DNA of 64,000 nt from Pseudogemmobacter sp044142105. Lineage in GTDB: Bacteria > Pseudomonadota > Alphaproteobacteria > Rhodobacterales > Rhodobacteraceae. The stretch covers positions 1 to 64,000 of the forward strand of contig NZ_JBGTYM010000005.1 in NCBI RefSeq assembly GCF_044142105.1, written 5' to 3'. The notes under the pieces are model-generated. The model did no database searches, was not told the DNA's origin, and saw only the letters and a program-made list of their open reading frames with translations. The position numbers were made by a program, and so were the translations under genes. Of the stretch, positions 25,538-33,922 are shown one piece after another (the stretch's first letter is position 1; every line of letters starts with the position of its first letter).

Positions 25538-26332
25538 ATGCCCGCTTTCGGCCAGATCGCCCCCGCCCAGTTGATGCGCCTGATCGGCACGCCCGATGCG
25601 CCGCTGATCCTTGATGTCCGCCTGCCCGAGGATCTGGACAGCCTGCCCCGCCTGATCCCGACCACCCGCCTATGCCGCCATGACGCGCTGGACGGTCTTG
25701 CCGCGCCGCCCGGCCGCGTCGCCGTGATCTGCATGAGGGGCCGCAAGCTTTCCGAAGGCGCGGCGGCGCTTTTGCGCGCAAGCGGCTGGCAGGCCGAGGT
25801 GCTGGAAGGCGGCGCCGCCGCCTGGGCCGAGGCGGGCCTGCCGATGATCCCGCGCGCCGCCCTGCCGCAGACGCGCCTCTGGGTCACACGCCAGCGCCCC
25901 AAGATCGACCGCATCGCCTGCCCCTGGCTGATCCGCCGCTTCATCGACCCGCAGGCGCAGTTCCTTTACGTCGCGCCCGCCGAAGTGCCTGCCGTGGCCG
26001 AACGCTTCGGGGCCATTCCCTATGACATCCCCGATGTGACCTTCAGCCACCGCGGCGATCTGTGCAGCTTCGACGCCCTGATGCAGGATTTCGGCCTGAT
26101 GACCGAGCCGCTGGAGCGCATGGCAAGGGTGATCCGGGCCGCAGATACCGACCGCCATGATCTTGCGCCGCAGGCCGCGGGGCTTCTGGCGCTTTCGGTC
26201 GGATTGTCACGCCAGTTTCGTGATGATCTGCAACAGCTTGAGGCCGGAATGATTCTGTATGACGCCCTGTATCGCTGGGCCCGGGACGGGTTCGACGAAG
26301 GCCATGACTGGCCGGCGGGGCGCCCGGCATGA
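25538..26332 (+). CDS. Rhodanese plus ChrB-type chromate resistance protein
   Basis: A 264-residue fusion. Residues about 1-105 are a rhodanese-like domain whose active-site loop reads CMRGRKLS, with the catalytic cysteine present. Residues about 112-255 match the C-terminal ChrB domain (RPKIDRIACPWLIRRFIDP, DVTFSHRGDLCSFDALMQDFGL). ChrB proteins are chromate-responsive regulators or chromate resistance factors. The stop overlaps the chrA start by four bases (ATGA), making a two-gene chromate operon. How the rhodanese part helps is not known; reduction or sulfur handling are guesses. Confidence 0.85.
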   Translation: MPAFGQIAPAQLMRLIGTPDAPLILDVRLPEDLDSLPRLIPTTRLCRHDALDGLAAPPGRVAVICMRGRKLSEGAAALLRASGWQAEVLEGGAAAWAEAGLPMIPRAALPQTRLWVTRQRPKIDRIACPWLIRRFIDPQAQFLYVAPAEVPAVAERFGAIPYDIPDVTFSHRGDLCSFDALMQDFGLMTEPLERMARVIRAADTDRHDLAPQAAGLLALSVGLSRQFRDDLQQLEAGMILYDALYRWARDGFDEGHDWPAGRPA

Positions 26333-27603
26333 CCTCTGGCTTGACGCCCTCGCTGGACGAGCTGACGCGCACCTTCGCCCGCATCGGCTTTCTGTCCTTT
26401 GGCGGTCCCGCCGCGCAGATCGCGCTGATGCACCGGATCGTGCTGGACGAGAAACGCTGGGTCGACGAGGCCGATTACCTGCGCGCGCTGTCGCTGTGCA
26501 TGCTTCTGCCCGGGCCGGAGGCCATGCAGCTCGCGACCTGGATCGGCTGGAAGCTGCACGGGGTCAGGGGCGGGCTGATCGCGGGCGGGCTGTTCGTCCT
26601 GCCCGGGGCCTGCGTCGTTCTGGCGCTGAGCATGATCTACGCCGCCTTCGGCCAGGTGCCGCTGATCGCGGCCTTGTTCGCGGGGGTTCAGGCCGCGGTC
26701 ATCGCCATCGTGATCGAGGCGCTGCTGCGCGTGGCCAAGCGGGCGCTGAAGTCGCGGGCCGCCTATCTGGTGGCGCTGGCCGCCTTTGTCGGGCTGTTCT
26801 TCCTGAACCTACCCTTCCCGGTGATCATCCTGGCCGCCGGTCTCTGGGGCTATCTGCGCAGCCATGCCGTGCCCGCCACCCCTACACCGCCGCAACCCGG
26901 TGCGCTACGCGACAGCCTGCGCGCCGCGACCACCTGGCTCGCGATCTGGCTGGTGCCGCTCGGGCTGCTCTGTTCCACAGCGCCGCAACGACTGGTCGAG
27001 ATCGGCATCTTCTTCTCGAAGCTCGCCATCCTGACATTTGGCGGCGCCTATGCGGTTCTGGCCTGGATGGCGCAGGAGGTGGTTGAGAACAAGGCCTGGC
27101 TCAGCCTAAGGCAGATGATGGACGGGCTGGGCCTGGCCGAGACGACGCCGGGGCCGCTGATCCTGGTCAATGAATTCGTGGGCTATATGGCGGGGCATGG
27201 CGCAGGCGGCTGGCCGATGGGCCTGGCCGGTGCCATCATCGCGCTGTGGATGACCTTCGTCCCCTGCTTCCTGTTCATCTTCGCGCTGGCGCCCTTTGTC
27301 CAGCGGCTGACCCATATGCCGCGCCTCTCGGGAGCGCTGGCCGCCATCACTGCCGCCGTGGTGGGCGTGATCGCCAATCTGTCGCTGTGGTTCGCCCTGC
27401 ATGTCCTGTTCGGCACGGTCAGCGAGGTGCGGCTGGGGCCAGTTCACCTGTCCCTGCCAGAGCTTCTGACCCTGCGCCCCGCCGTCGCGCTGATCGCACT
27501 TGGCGCGGGCTTTCTGTTGCTGCGCAGGCATTGGCCGCTTCTTCTTGTGCTGGCGCTTTCGGCGGCGGCATCCGCGCTGGCCTCTGCTTTTGGCTGGGCA
27601 TGA
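26329..27603 (+). CDS. chrA: Chromate efflux transporter
   Basis: A 424-residue long-chain CHR transporter that exports chromate using the proton gradient. Both homologous halves are visible: FLSFGGPAAQIALMHRIVL with LLPGPEAMQLATWIGW in the first, and LTFGGAYAVLAWMAQEVVE with ETTPGPLILVNEFVGY in the second. About ten membrane helices are predicted. It is translationally coupled to the ChrB-type gene upstream. Confidence 0.93.
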   Translation: MTSGLTPSLDELTRTFARIGFLSFGGPAAQIALMHRIVLDEKRWVDEADYLRALSLCMLLPGPEAMQLATWIGWKLHGVRGGLIAGGLFVLPGACVVLALSMIYAAFGQVPLIAALFAGVQAAVIAIVIEALLRVAKRALKSRAAYLVALAAFVGLFFLNLPFPVIILAAGLWGYLRSHAVPATPTPPQPGALRDSLRAATTWLAIWLVPLGLLCSTAPQRLVEIGIFFSKLAILTFGGAYAVLAWMAQEVVENKAWLSLRQMMDGLGLAETTPGPLILVNEFVGYMAGHGAGGWPMGLAGAIIALWMTFVPCFLFIFALAPFVQRLTHMPRLSGALAAITAAVVGVIANLSLWFALHVLFGTVSEVRLGPVHLSLPELLTLRPAVALIALGAGFLLLRRHWPLLLVLALSAAASALASAFGWA

Positions 27604-27680
27604 TGCGGGCATGACCCCCGCCCCCTCTTCCCTTGCCCGACGAATCCCCTATGCTGGCGCTCAATTGGAAGGGATCGGTC

Positions 27681-28142
27681 ATGGCGCGCGGCATTGATTA
27701 CGGCAACCTCATGCACCAGGCGATGCGCGGCCTGATCCAGACCGTGCTGGCAGATGTTGCCCGTGACGGCCTGCCCGGGGCGCATCACTTCTTCATCACC
27801 TTCGACACCACCCATCCCGGCGTTGCCATCGCCGATTGGCTTCATGCGCGCTACCCATCGGAAATGACCGTGGTGCTTCAGCATTGGTATGAAAATCTCG
27901 AGGTCACAGACGAGGGTTTCTCTGTCACGCTGAATTTCGGCAACCAGCCGGAACCCCTGATCATCCCCTTCGACGCGGTGCGAACCTTTGTCGACCCTTC
28001 CGTCGAATTCGGCCTGCGCTTCGAAAGCCATGAGGAAGACGACGAGGACGAGGAAGACGGCGACGATCCCGACACCGATGGCGACGACAGCCCACGCCCC
28101 GAGGCCGAGGTCGTCAGCCTCGACAAGTTCCGCAAGACCTGA
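27681..28142 (+). CDS. sspB: SspB-type ClpXP adaptor
   Basis: A 153-residue alphaproteobacterial SspB protein. The N-terminal globular tag-binding domain (residues 1-115, starting MARGIDYGNLMHQAMRG) is followed by a very acidic linker (EEDDEDEEDGDD) and a short C-terminal VVSLDKFRK segment that in SspB binds ClpX. It delivers ssrA-tagged proteins to ClpXP; the tag gene lies about 3.7 kb upstream. The ATG at 27681 follows GAAGGGA. An upstream ATG at 27633 would add 16 unconserved residues. Confidence 0.9.
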   Translation: MARGIDYGNLMHQAMRGLIQTVLADVARDGLPGAHHFFITFDTTHPGVAIADWLHARYPSEMTVVLQHWYENLEVTDEGFSVTLNFGNQPEPLIIPFDAVRTFVDPSVEFGLRFESHEEDDEDEEDGDDPDTDGDDSPRPEAEVVSLDKFRKT

Positions 28143-28158
28143 CGCCAAGACCGGACAA

Positions 28159-28713
28159 TTGGAAAGCGATCTCGCCCTTTTCCGCCGTCGGCTTCTCAAG
28201 AACCCGCGGCAGGTCTCTGCCATCGCGCCCTCCTCGCGCACTCTGGCGCGCGCGATGACGCTGGGGCTCGGTCCGCAATCGGGCCGCGTGGTCGAATTCG
28301 GCCCCGGCACCGGCCGCTTCACCGAGGCGATCCTGGCGCGCGGCGTACCGCCTGGCAATCTGACGCTTTTCGAGCTGGACGAGGAATTCGTCACCCATCT
28401 GCGCGCCAAGTTTCCCGGCGTGACGGTGCATCAGGCCGGGGCCGAGACAACAGCCGATCTGATGGATGCCGGGGTTCAGGTCGTGATCTCGGGCCTGCCG
28501 CTGCTGTCCATGCCCGAAACGGTGCGCGAAGGCATTGTCGGCGCGGCCTTCAAGGTTCTTGGCCCGCGTGGCACATATGTGCAATTCACCTATGGCCCCC
28601 GCCCGCCCCTGCCGCCGGAACAGATTGCCAGCCTTGGCCTCAAGGTCGATCGCGGCTTCAAGGTCTGGGCCAACCTTCCCCCCGCCCGCGTCTATCGCTT
28701 TCGCCGGACCTGA
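28159..28713 (+). CDS. Class I SAM-dependent methyltransferase
   Basis: A protein of about 184 residues with the SAM-binding motif VVEFGPGTGRFTEAIL and then LTLFELDEEFVTHL. The N-terminal LLKNPRQVSAIAPSSRTLARAM is typical of phospholipid N-methyltransferase-like and rRNA-dimethylase-like proteins of this size. The substrate cannot be told. The TTG at 28159 is the best start, since upstream in-frame codons read through sspB in another frame; no strong ribosome site is seen, so coupling to sspB 16 bases upstream is likely. Confidence 0.75.
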   Translation: MESDLALFRRRLLKNPRQVSAIAPSSRTLARAMTLGLGPQSGRVVEFGPGTGRFTEAILARGVPPGNLTLFELDEEFVTHLRAKFPGVTVHQAGAETTADLMDAGVQVVISGLPLLSMPETVREGIVGAAFKVLGPRGTYVQFTYGPRPPLPPEQIASLGLKVDRGFKVWANLPPARVYRFRRT

Positions 28714-28811
28714 AGGCCGCTCCAGCCAAGACGGTATGCCAAGGTATGCCGATTGATTTCGCGGCGCTGCGGCGCTATCGGGGGCCGCGAGAGCATTGCA
28801 GGAGTCTTCCG

Positions 28812-30206
28812 ATGACCGCGACCCGTACCGAGACCGACAGCTTTGGCCCGCTTGAGGTTCCTTCCGACAAGTATTGGGGCGCACAGACCCAGCGCTCGAT
28901 CATCAACTTCCCGATCGGTTGGGAAAAGCAGCCCGTCCCGGTGATCCGCGCGCTGGGCGTGATCAAGAAGGCCGCGGCCACCGTAAACGCGGCGCAGGGC
29001 GATCTGGATGCCGCGCTGGCCGAGGCGATCAAAGCCGCCGCGCAGGAAGTGATCGAGGGCAAGTTCGACGACAATTTCCCGCTGGTCGTCTGGCAGACCG
29101 GGTCCGGCACGCAATCGAACATGAATGCCAACGAGGTGATCTCGAACCGCGCCATCGAAATGCTGGGCGGCGTGATGGGCTCGAAGAAGCCCGTCCATCC
29201 GAATGACCATGTGAACATGGGCCAGTCCTCGAACGACACATTCCCGACCGCAATGTATGTGGCGATCGGGATGCATGCGCGCGACGTGCTGATCCCGGGG
29301 CTGGAAAAGCTTTCCAAGGCGCTCTGGGCCAAGGTCGAGGAGTTCAAGGACATCATCAAGATCGGCCGCACCCATACCCAGGATGCGACGCCGCTGACGC
29401 TGGGCCAGGAGTTTTCCGGCTACGCGACCCAGGTCGACAAAGGCATCGCCCGGGTGAAGATGTGCCTGACCGACATTTACGAACTGGCGCAGGGCGGCAC
29501 CGCCGTCGGCACCGGGCTGAACACCCGCAAGGGCTATGACGCCGCCGTCGCGGCCGAGATCGCCAGGATCACCGGCCTGCCCTTCGTCACCGCTCCGAAC
29601 AAGTTCGAGGCGCTGGCGGCGCATGACGCGATGGTGATGTTCTCGGGCGCGCTCAAGACGGTCGCGGCGGCCCTGTTCAAGATCGCCAATGACCTGCGTC
29701 TGCTGGGTTCCGGCCCGCGTTCGGGCCTGGGAGAGCTGATCCTGCCGGAAAACGAGCCGGGCTCCTCGATCATGCCGGGTAAGGTGAACCCGACCCAGGC
29801 CGAGGCGCTGACCATGGTCTGTGCCCATGTCATGGGCAATGATGCGGCGGTTGGTTTCGCCGGGTCGCAGGGGCATTTCGAACTGAACGTCTACAATCCG
29901 ATGATGTCCTATAACGTGCTGCAATCCATGCAGCTTCTGGGCGATGCGGCCTCGTCCTTCACCGACAACATGGTGGTCGGCACCCAGGCCAATGTGGCGC
30001 GGATCGACAAGCTGATGAAGGAAAGCCTGATGCTGGTGACGGCGCTGGCCCCGACCATCGGCTATGACAACGCCACCAAGGTTGCGAAGACCGCCCACAA
30101 GAACGGTACCACTCTGCGCGAGGAGGCGATTGCCCTGGGCTTCGTCGATGCCGAGACCTTCGACCGCGTCGTGCGGCCCGAAGACATGATCGGACCGAAG
30201 GGCTGA
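28812..30206 (+). CDS. fumC: Fumarate hydratase class II
   Basis: A 464-residue fumarase C converting fumarate to malate in the TCA cycle. It has the superfamily signature GSSIMPGKVNPTQAEA, the substrate-site GRTHTQDATPLTLGQE and TGSGTQSNMNANEV. ATG at 28812 follows AGGAG. It is followed after 14 bases by the DUF4169 gene, and probably is co-transcribed with the small genes beyond. Confidence 0.96.
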   Translation: MTATRTETDSFGPLEVPSDKYWGAQTQRSIINFPIGWEKQPVPVIRALGVIKKAAATVNAAQGDLDAALAEAIKAAAQEVIEGKFDDNFPLVVWQTGSGTQSNMNANEVISNRAIEMLGGVMGSKKPVHPNDHVNMGQSSNDTFPTAMYVAIGMHARDVLIPGLEKLSKALWAKVEEFKDIIKIGRTHTQDATPLTLGQEFSGYATQVDKGIARVKMCLTDIYELAQGGTAVGTGLNTRKGYDAAVAAEIARITGLPFVTAPNKFEALAAHDAMVMFSGALKTVAAALFKIANDLRLLGSGPRSGLGELILPENEPGSSIMPGKVNPTQAEALTMVCAHVMGNDAAVGFAGSQGHFELNVYNPMMSYNVLQSMQLLGDAASSFTDNMVVGTQANVARIDKLMKESLMLVTALAPTIGYDNATKVAKTAHKNGTTLREEAIALGFVDAETFDRVVRPEDMIGPKG

Positions 30207-30220
30207 GTGTCGGAGGGCTG

Positions 30221-30412
30221 ATGGCCGAGATCGTCAACCTGCGCACCGCGCGCAAGCAGGCGGCCCGCAAGGCCGCCCGCGCCACGGCGGATGCGCAAGC
30301 GGCGAAATTCGGGCGCAGCAAGGCCGAGAAAGAGTTGCAGCAGGCGCGCGCCGAAAAGGCGGCGCGCGATCTTGACGCCCATCACCGCGACCGCGAGCAG
30401 GATCAGGATTAA
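30221..30412 (+). CDS. DUF4169 small basic protein
   Basis: A 63-residue highly charged helix (MAEIVNLRTARKQAARKAAR..., ending DAHHRDREQDQD) of the DUF4169 family, found just after fumC in related bacteria. It has no visible catalytic residues and probably forms a coiled coil or binds nucleic acid or protein. GGAGGGCTG precedes the ATG. Function unknown. Confidence 0.8.
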   Translation: MAEIVNLRTARKQAARKAARATADAQAAKFGRSKAEKELQQARAEKAARDLDAHHRDREQDQD

Positions 30413-30427
30413 CCGGCATTTAACCAC

Positions 30428-30450
30428 CCTGCGCGAGCCTGTCGCGCAGG
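30428..30450 (+). promoter_or_regulatory. Hairpin overlapping the ribosome site of the next gene
   Basis: Nine-base perfect arms CCTGCGCGA and TCGCGCAGG with a five-base loop. The right arm shares its last bases with AGGAGGTG, the ribosome site of the gene starting at 30460, so the hairpin could mask translation or act as a weak end for the DUF4169 transcript. Confidence 0.4.
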
Positions 30451-30459
30451 AGGTGCGCT

Positions 30460-30690
30460 ATGAAGGATCTGCCTGTCCCGATCACCCCGGATCGCTGGGT
30501 CGCGCATCTCTTTTCCGCCCGCAGCGCGGCCGAAGGCGGCATCGTCCGCCGCAAGGTGCAGGATGTAGACCGCATCCTGGGCCGCGACCGTTTTCTCCAT
30601 GAAGTGCGGCGTCGGGGTTTTCGTGTGGTCGAAAACGCGGGCCAGTTCATCATCTTCTGCAACCGCGAGCCGGTGCGGATCGTCCTGTGA
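30460..30690 (+). CDS. Conserved small protein of unknown function
   Basis: A 76-residue basic protein (MKDLPVPITPDRWVAHLFSA..., ending IFCNREPVRIVL). I recognise no domain. The C-terminal VENAGQFIIFCNREPVR alternates like two beta strands after a helical arginine-rich middle, suggesting a small alpha/beta fold. It has a strong ribosome site (AGGAGGTG) partly inside a hairpin, and it sits between DUF4169 and a ribbon-helix-helix gene in the same direction. Confidence 0.7.
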   Translation: MKDLPVPITPDRWVAHLFSARSAAEGGIVRRKVQDVDRILGRDRFLHEVRRRGFRVVENAGQFIIFCNREPVRIVL

Positions 30691-30693
30691 CCG

Positions 30694-30749
30694 GCCTCAG
30701 GCTGCAAATCTTTTCGAAAAGATTTGCAAAATCCTTCGAAGGATTTTGC
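30694..30749. repeat. Consecutive extragenic palindromes
   Basis: Three abutting inverted repeats. The first is GCCT-C-AGGC (30694-30702). The second is a perfect 24-base palindrome with arm GCAAATCTTTTC (30704-30727). The third is a second perfect 24-base palindrome with arm GCAAAATCCTTC (30726-30749), sharing two bases with the previous one. They may terminate the upstream transcript, and the same TTTTCG and CCTTCG hairpin types recur at 37163-37227. Confidence 0.75.
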
Positions 30750-30780
30750 GTGTAGCGGCCGCCTGCGCTATGCGCAGATC

Positions 30781-31005
30781 ATGTCCGCCCGCCCAATCAA
30801 ACACTCGCTGACCCTTCAGGGCCACCGCACCAGCGTCTCGCTCGAATCAGAATTCTGGGACGCTTTCCGCACGCTTGCCGCCGAACGCGGCCAAAGCCTC
30901 AACGAGCTTGCCGCCGAAATCGATGGCAGCCGTCCGCCCGAGACCGGCCTCGCCTCGGCGATCCGCGTCTTCGTGCTGAACCACTATCGCTCCGCCGCGC
31001 GCTGA
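30781..31005 (+). CDS. Ribbon-helix-helix domain protein
   Basis: A 74-residue protein of the RHH_4 type. The strand GHRTSVSLESEFWDAFRTLAAERGQSLNELAAEID is the ribbon-helix-helix DNA-binding or protein-binding core, and the C-terminal SAIRVFVLNHYR is a second helix. It is likely a small transcription factor or antitoxin-like protein; no toxin is adjacent. ATG at 30781. Its last 22 bases overlap the end of the convergent DUF1638 gene. Confidence 0.8.
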   Translation: MSARPIKHSLTLQGHRTSVSLESEFWDAFRTLAAERGQSLNELAAEIDGSRPPETGLASAIRVFVLNHYRSAAR

Positions 31006-31652
31006 AGCGCGGGCACCAGATCGCCATAGCCGGTGAAGCGCCGCTCATAATCCAGCCCCAACCGCGCCGCGCAGTCGCGCGCCTTGGCATCCAGGGCGGG
31101 ATCCTCGGTCTGGGCCTGATAGACCAGCTTGGTGTAATTGCCGAACAGCATGTCGCGCAGCTCGGGATGGCGGTCCAGCCCCATCGGCTTCCACACGAAG
31201 GCATCGAACTGCCGCACCAGAAAATCGGTCAGGTAAAAGGCGGTGAACTCGGTCTCCGATTTCTCGGCGAAAACCGCATTCCCTTCAAAGAACGAATAGC
31301 AATGCGGGCCCTCGATCATCTCGACGCCCAGTTGCTTGCACTTTTCCTGCAATTGCCCGCCCGTGCCGCAATCGGCATAGACCACCAGCACCGCGGCATA
31401 GTCGCCCCGCCGCTCCAGCACCGCCTCTTCGACCGCCTGGGTGATCCGGTCGGGCCAAAGATGCAGTTTGGCGGGCAGGCATTGCAGGTCGAGATGGTCC
31501 CAGCCATTCGCTGCCTTCACCGCCAGAATCTCATGCGCCAGCGCGCCACAGGCGATCAGCAGAACCCGGCCCGTCTGCGCGGGCGCCAGCCCCGTTTCGG
31601 TCAGAACCGCATCGTCCGGGGCATCAGGCGACTTCCCGGCGCCTAGCGCCAC
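30984..31652 (-). CDS. DUF1638 protein, probably methionine-synthase accessory
   Basis: A protein of about 222 residues matching DUF1638: RVLLIACGALAHEILAV, LPAKLHLWPDRITQAVEEAV, VVYADCGTGG and EGPHCYSFFEGN, with several conserved cysteines and histidines that could bind metal or corrinoid. The GTG at 31652 is the only reasonable in-frame start and overlaps the end of the small upstream gene by ten bases. It shares the strand with the corrinoid protein. DUF1638 genes sit beside split methionine synthase genes in Roseobacter relatives, and my recollection is that mutant fitness data tie the family to methionine synthesis. Confidence 0.8.
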   Translation of the reverse strand: MALGAGKSPDAPDDAVLTETGLAPAQTGRVLLIACGALAHEILAVKAANGWDHLDLQCLPAKLHLWPDRITQAVEEAVLERRGDYAAVLVVYADCGTGGQLQEKCKQLGVEMIEGPHCYSFFEGNAVFAEKSETEFTAFYLTDFLVRQFDAFVWKPMGLDRHPELRDMLFGNYTKLVYQAQTEDPALDAKARDCAARLGLDYERRFTGYGDLVPALQRAAER

Positions 31653-31801
31653 TGCCGCGCGCCCAGGATCAGGCTGCCCATCACCGCCGCGAAAGACAGC
31701 GCCAGAAGCGGCACATGCGCCCAAAGCGCCAGAATCAGCGTCGTCCCCGCCGCAAGGATCACCAGGCAGAGCATCCCGAGGAAATGGGTCAATGGCATCA
31801 T
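31643..31801 (-). CDS. 52-residue membrane protein
   Basis: A short open frame, MMPLTHFLGMLCLVILAAG... ending SLILGARQWR, with two hydrophobic segments (residues about 6-24 and 29-47) and no charged residue inside them, as expected for a two-helix membrane hairpin. GGAGG lies five bases before the first ATG. It lies between the corrinoid protein and DUF1638 genes on the same strand, and its stop overlaps the DUF1638 GTG start. No family is recognised; a membrane-anchor or coupling-leader role is speculation. Confidence 0.6.
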   Translation of the reverse strand: MMPLTHFLGMLCLVILAAGTTLILALWAHVPLLALSFAAVMGSLILGARQWR

Positions 31802-31912
31802 CCAGCCCTCCACATTCCAAATGTGGCCCCCCTTGTCGCGGAATCCAAGTCACGAAACGACGAGACCCCGGAAATTCCGGGGCCTTTGCAAGACATCGCC
31901 GGAAATTCCGGC

Positions 31913-32608
31913 TCAGGCGCCCAGCTGGTTGTGCTTGCGCGCCACGAAGGTCTTGGCGGTCTCCACCGCCACGGCGGCATCGCGGCAATAGGCATCGGCG
32001 CCGATCGCCTTGCCGAATTCCTCGTTCAAGGGCGCGCCACCCACGAGGACGATGTAATCCTCGCGCATGCCCTTTTCCTTCATCGTGTCGATCACAACCT
32101 TCATATAGGGCATGGTCGTGGTCAGCAGCGCCGACATGCCCAGGATATCGGGCTTCTCGGCTTCAAGCGCGTCGAGATATTTCTCGACCGAATTGTTGAT
32201 GCCCAGGTCCAGCACTTCGAAGCCCGCGCCTTCCATCATCATCGCGACAAGGTTCTTGCCGATGTCGTGGATGTCGCCCTTCACCGTGCCGATCACCATC
32301 TTGCCCATGCGGGGCGCCCCGGTTTCAGCCAGCAACGGCTTGAGGATGTGCATCCCCGCCTTCATCGCATTGGCCGAAAGCAGCACTTCCGGCACGAAGA
32401 GGATGCCGTCGCGGAAATCGTCACCGACGATCTTCATGCCTGCAACCAGCGCCTTGGTCAGAACGTCATAGGGCGTCCAGCCGCGTTCCAGAAGGATCTC
32501 GGTGCCTTCCTCGATCTCTTCCTTGAGACCGTCATAGAGATCGTCATGCATCTGCAAGACCAGCTCGTCATCGGGCAGTTCGGAAAGGATGATCTCGTCG
32601 TCGGCCAT
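31913..32608 (-). CDS. Corrinoid (B12-binding) methyltransferase protein
   Basis: A 231-residue protein with a helical cap (residues about 15-95) and a Rossmann B12-binding domain (about 100-225). The cobalt-ligand motif is GDIHDIG with His114, followed by LDLG and later GMSALLTTTMPYMK and VLVGGAPL. It carries a methyl group between partner proteins. With the homocysteine methyltransferase at 34423 and a pterin-binding protein elsewhere it probably makes up a split methionine synthase, as shown for Phaeobacter. ATG at 32608 follows GGAGCG; an ATG 14 codons upstream is less likely. Confidence 0.9.
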   Translation of the reverse strand: MADDEIILSELPDDELVLQMHDDLYDGLKEEIEEGTEILLERGWTPYDVLTKALVAGMKIVGDDFRDGILFVPEVLLSANAMKAGMHILKPLLAETGAPRMGKMVIGTVKGDIHDIGKNLVAMMMEGAGFEVLDLGINNSVEKYLDALEAEKPDILGMSALLTTTMPYMKVVIDTMKEKGMREDYIVLVGGAPLNEEFGKAIGADAYCRDAAVAVETAKTFVARKHNQLGA

Positions 32609-32767
32609 CTGGGCGCTCCAAGAAAGGGCGGTGTCTGCCTGTTGCATGGGCCGAAAGCGCCCTTGCGACTGCTCATTAAGCGACATGCCCGGAATGAAAG
32701 CCGACAGCAAGAAAAATGCGCAGCACGAGGGATAGCGCATGTTCCCATTTTGTTCTAGTTTGGTGCC

Positions 32768-33859
32768 ATGGAAAAGGCGCCCCACCCCTCGCTCCTGCAA
32801 GGCCAGCGCCTCCGCGCCCGCGGGGCCGCGTCGAACGAGACCGGGCGGTACGAGCCGACCCGGCGCGAGGCTGCCGACGACGGCTGGGATCTGCCCGAGG
32901 AAGACCGGCTGATCGTCAGCGAAGTGCGGCTGGAAAGGCCGCGCTCGGCGCTCAGCTGGAACCGCTCGCCCGATCTGCCCTTCGACCGCAGCGTCAACCC
33001 CTATCGCGGCTGCGAACATGGCTGCGTCTATTGCTTCGCCCGCCCGACCCATGCCTGGCTGAACCTCTCGCCCGGCCTCGATTTCGAAACCCGGCTCATC
33101 GCGCGCCCCGGCATCGGCGCCGTGCTCGACCGCGAGCTGCGCGCCCGCAGCTACCGCGTCGCCACCGTGGCCCTTGGCACCAACACCGATCCCTACCAGC
33201 CGATCGAGGCGAAGCACCGGGTGATGCGCGAAATTCTCGAGGTTCTCTCCGCCTTCAACCACCCCACGGCAATCACCACCAAGGGCACCCTGGTCGAAAG
33301 CGATCTCGACATCCTCGCCCCGATGGCGGCGCAGGGCCTGCTGCGGGTCGGCATCTCGGTCACCACGCTCGATCCCGGCCTGTCACGCCGCATGGAACCC
33401 CGCGCCGCCGCCCCCGCCCGGCGGCTGGCGGTGATCCGGCGGCTCGCGCAGGCCGGCATTCCGGTGCGGGTCATGGTTGCGCCGGTCATTCCCGGCCTGA
33501 CCGACCACGAGCTTGAGCCGATCCTTGCCGCCGCACGCGAGGCCGGGGCGCAGGGCGCGAGCTGGATCATGCTGCGCCTGCCGCTTGAGGTCGCCCCCCT
33601 GTTCCGGGACTGGCTGGATCGTTCGGAACCGGGCCGCGCCGCCAAGATCATGGCGCGCATCCGCGAAAGCCGAGGCGGCAAGGACTATGACGCCGCCTGG
33701 GGCCAAAGGATGCGGGGCGAGGGCCTGTGGTCGCGGCTGATCGGCCAGCGCTTCGACAAGGCCTGCGCGCGGCTGGGCTATACCAATCGCCTGCCGCCCC
33801 TGCGTTGCGACCTGTTCCAGCCGCCCCTGGCACGGGGCGACCAGCCAAGCCTGTTCTAG
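32768..33859 (+). CDS. PA0069-family radical SAM protein
   Basis: A 363-residue radical SAM protein. The iron-sulfur ligands are Cys82, Cys86 and Cys89 in RGCEHGCVYCFARP; the SAM-binding part continues with TVALGTNTDPYQP and TTKGTLVESDLDIL, matching the SplB-like PA0069 group. The reaction is unknown. It is divergent from the corrinoid protein gene across a 159-base region, and it separates that gene from the homocysteine methyltransferase. The protein is full length and has an ordinary ATG start. Confidence 0.85.
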   Translation: MEKAPHPSLLQGQRLRARGAASNETGRYEPTRREAADDGWDLPEEDRLIVSEVRLERPRSALSWNRSPDLPFDRSVNPYRGCEHGCVYCFARPTHAWLNLSPGLDFETRLIARPGIGAVLDRELRARSYRVATVALGTNTDPYQPIEAKHRVMREILEVLSAFNHPTAITTKGTLVESDLDILAPMAAQGLLRVGISVTTLDPGLSRRMEPRAAAPARRLAVIRRLAQAGIPVRVMVAPVIPGLTDHELEPILAAAREAGAQGASWIMLRLPLEVAPLFRDWLDRSEPGRAAKIMARIRESRGGKDYDAAWGQRMRGEGLWSRLIGQRFDKACARLGYTNRLPPLRCDLFQPPLARGDQPSLF

Positions 33860-33922
33860 CGTTATTGCTGCACCTTGCGCGGATGCTAAGGTGGAACATC
33901 AAACCTTCTCAAGGAGCGTACG

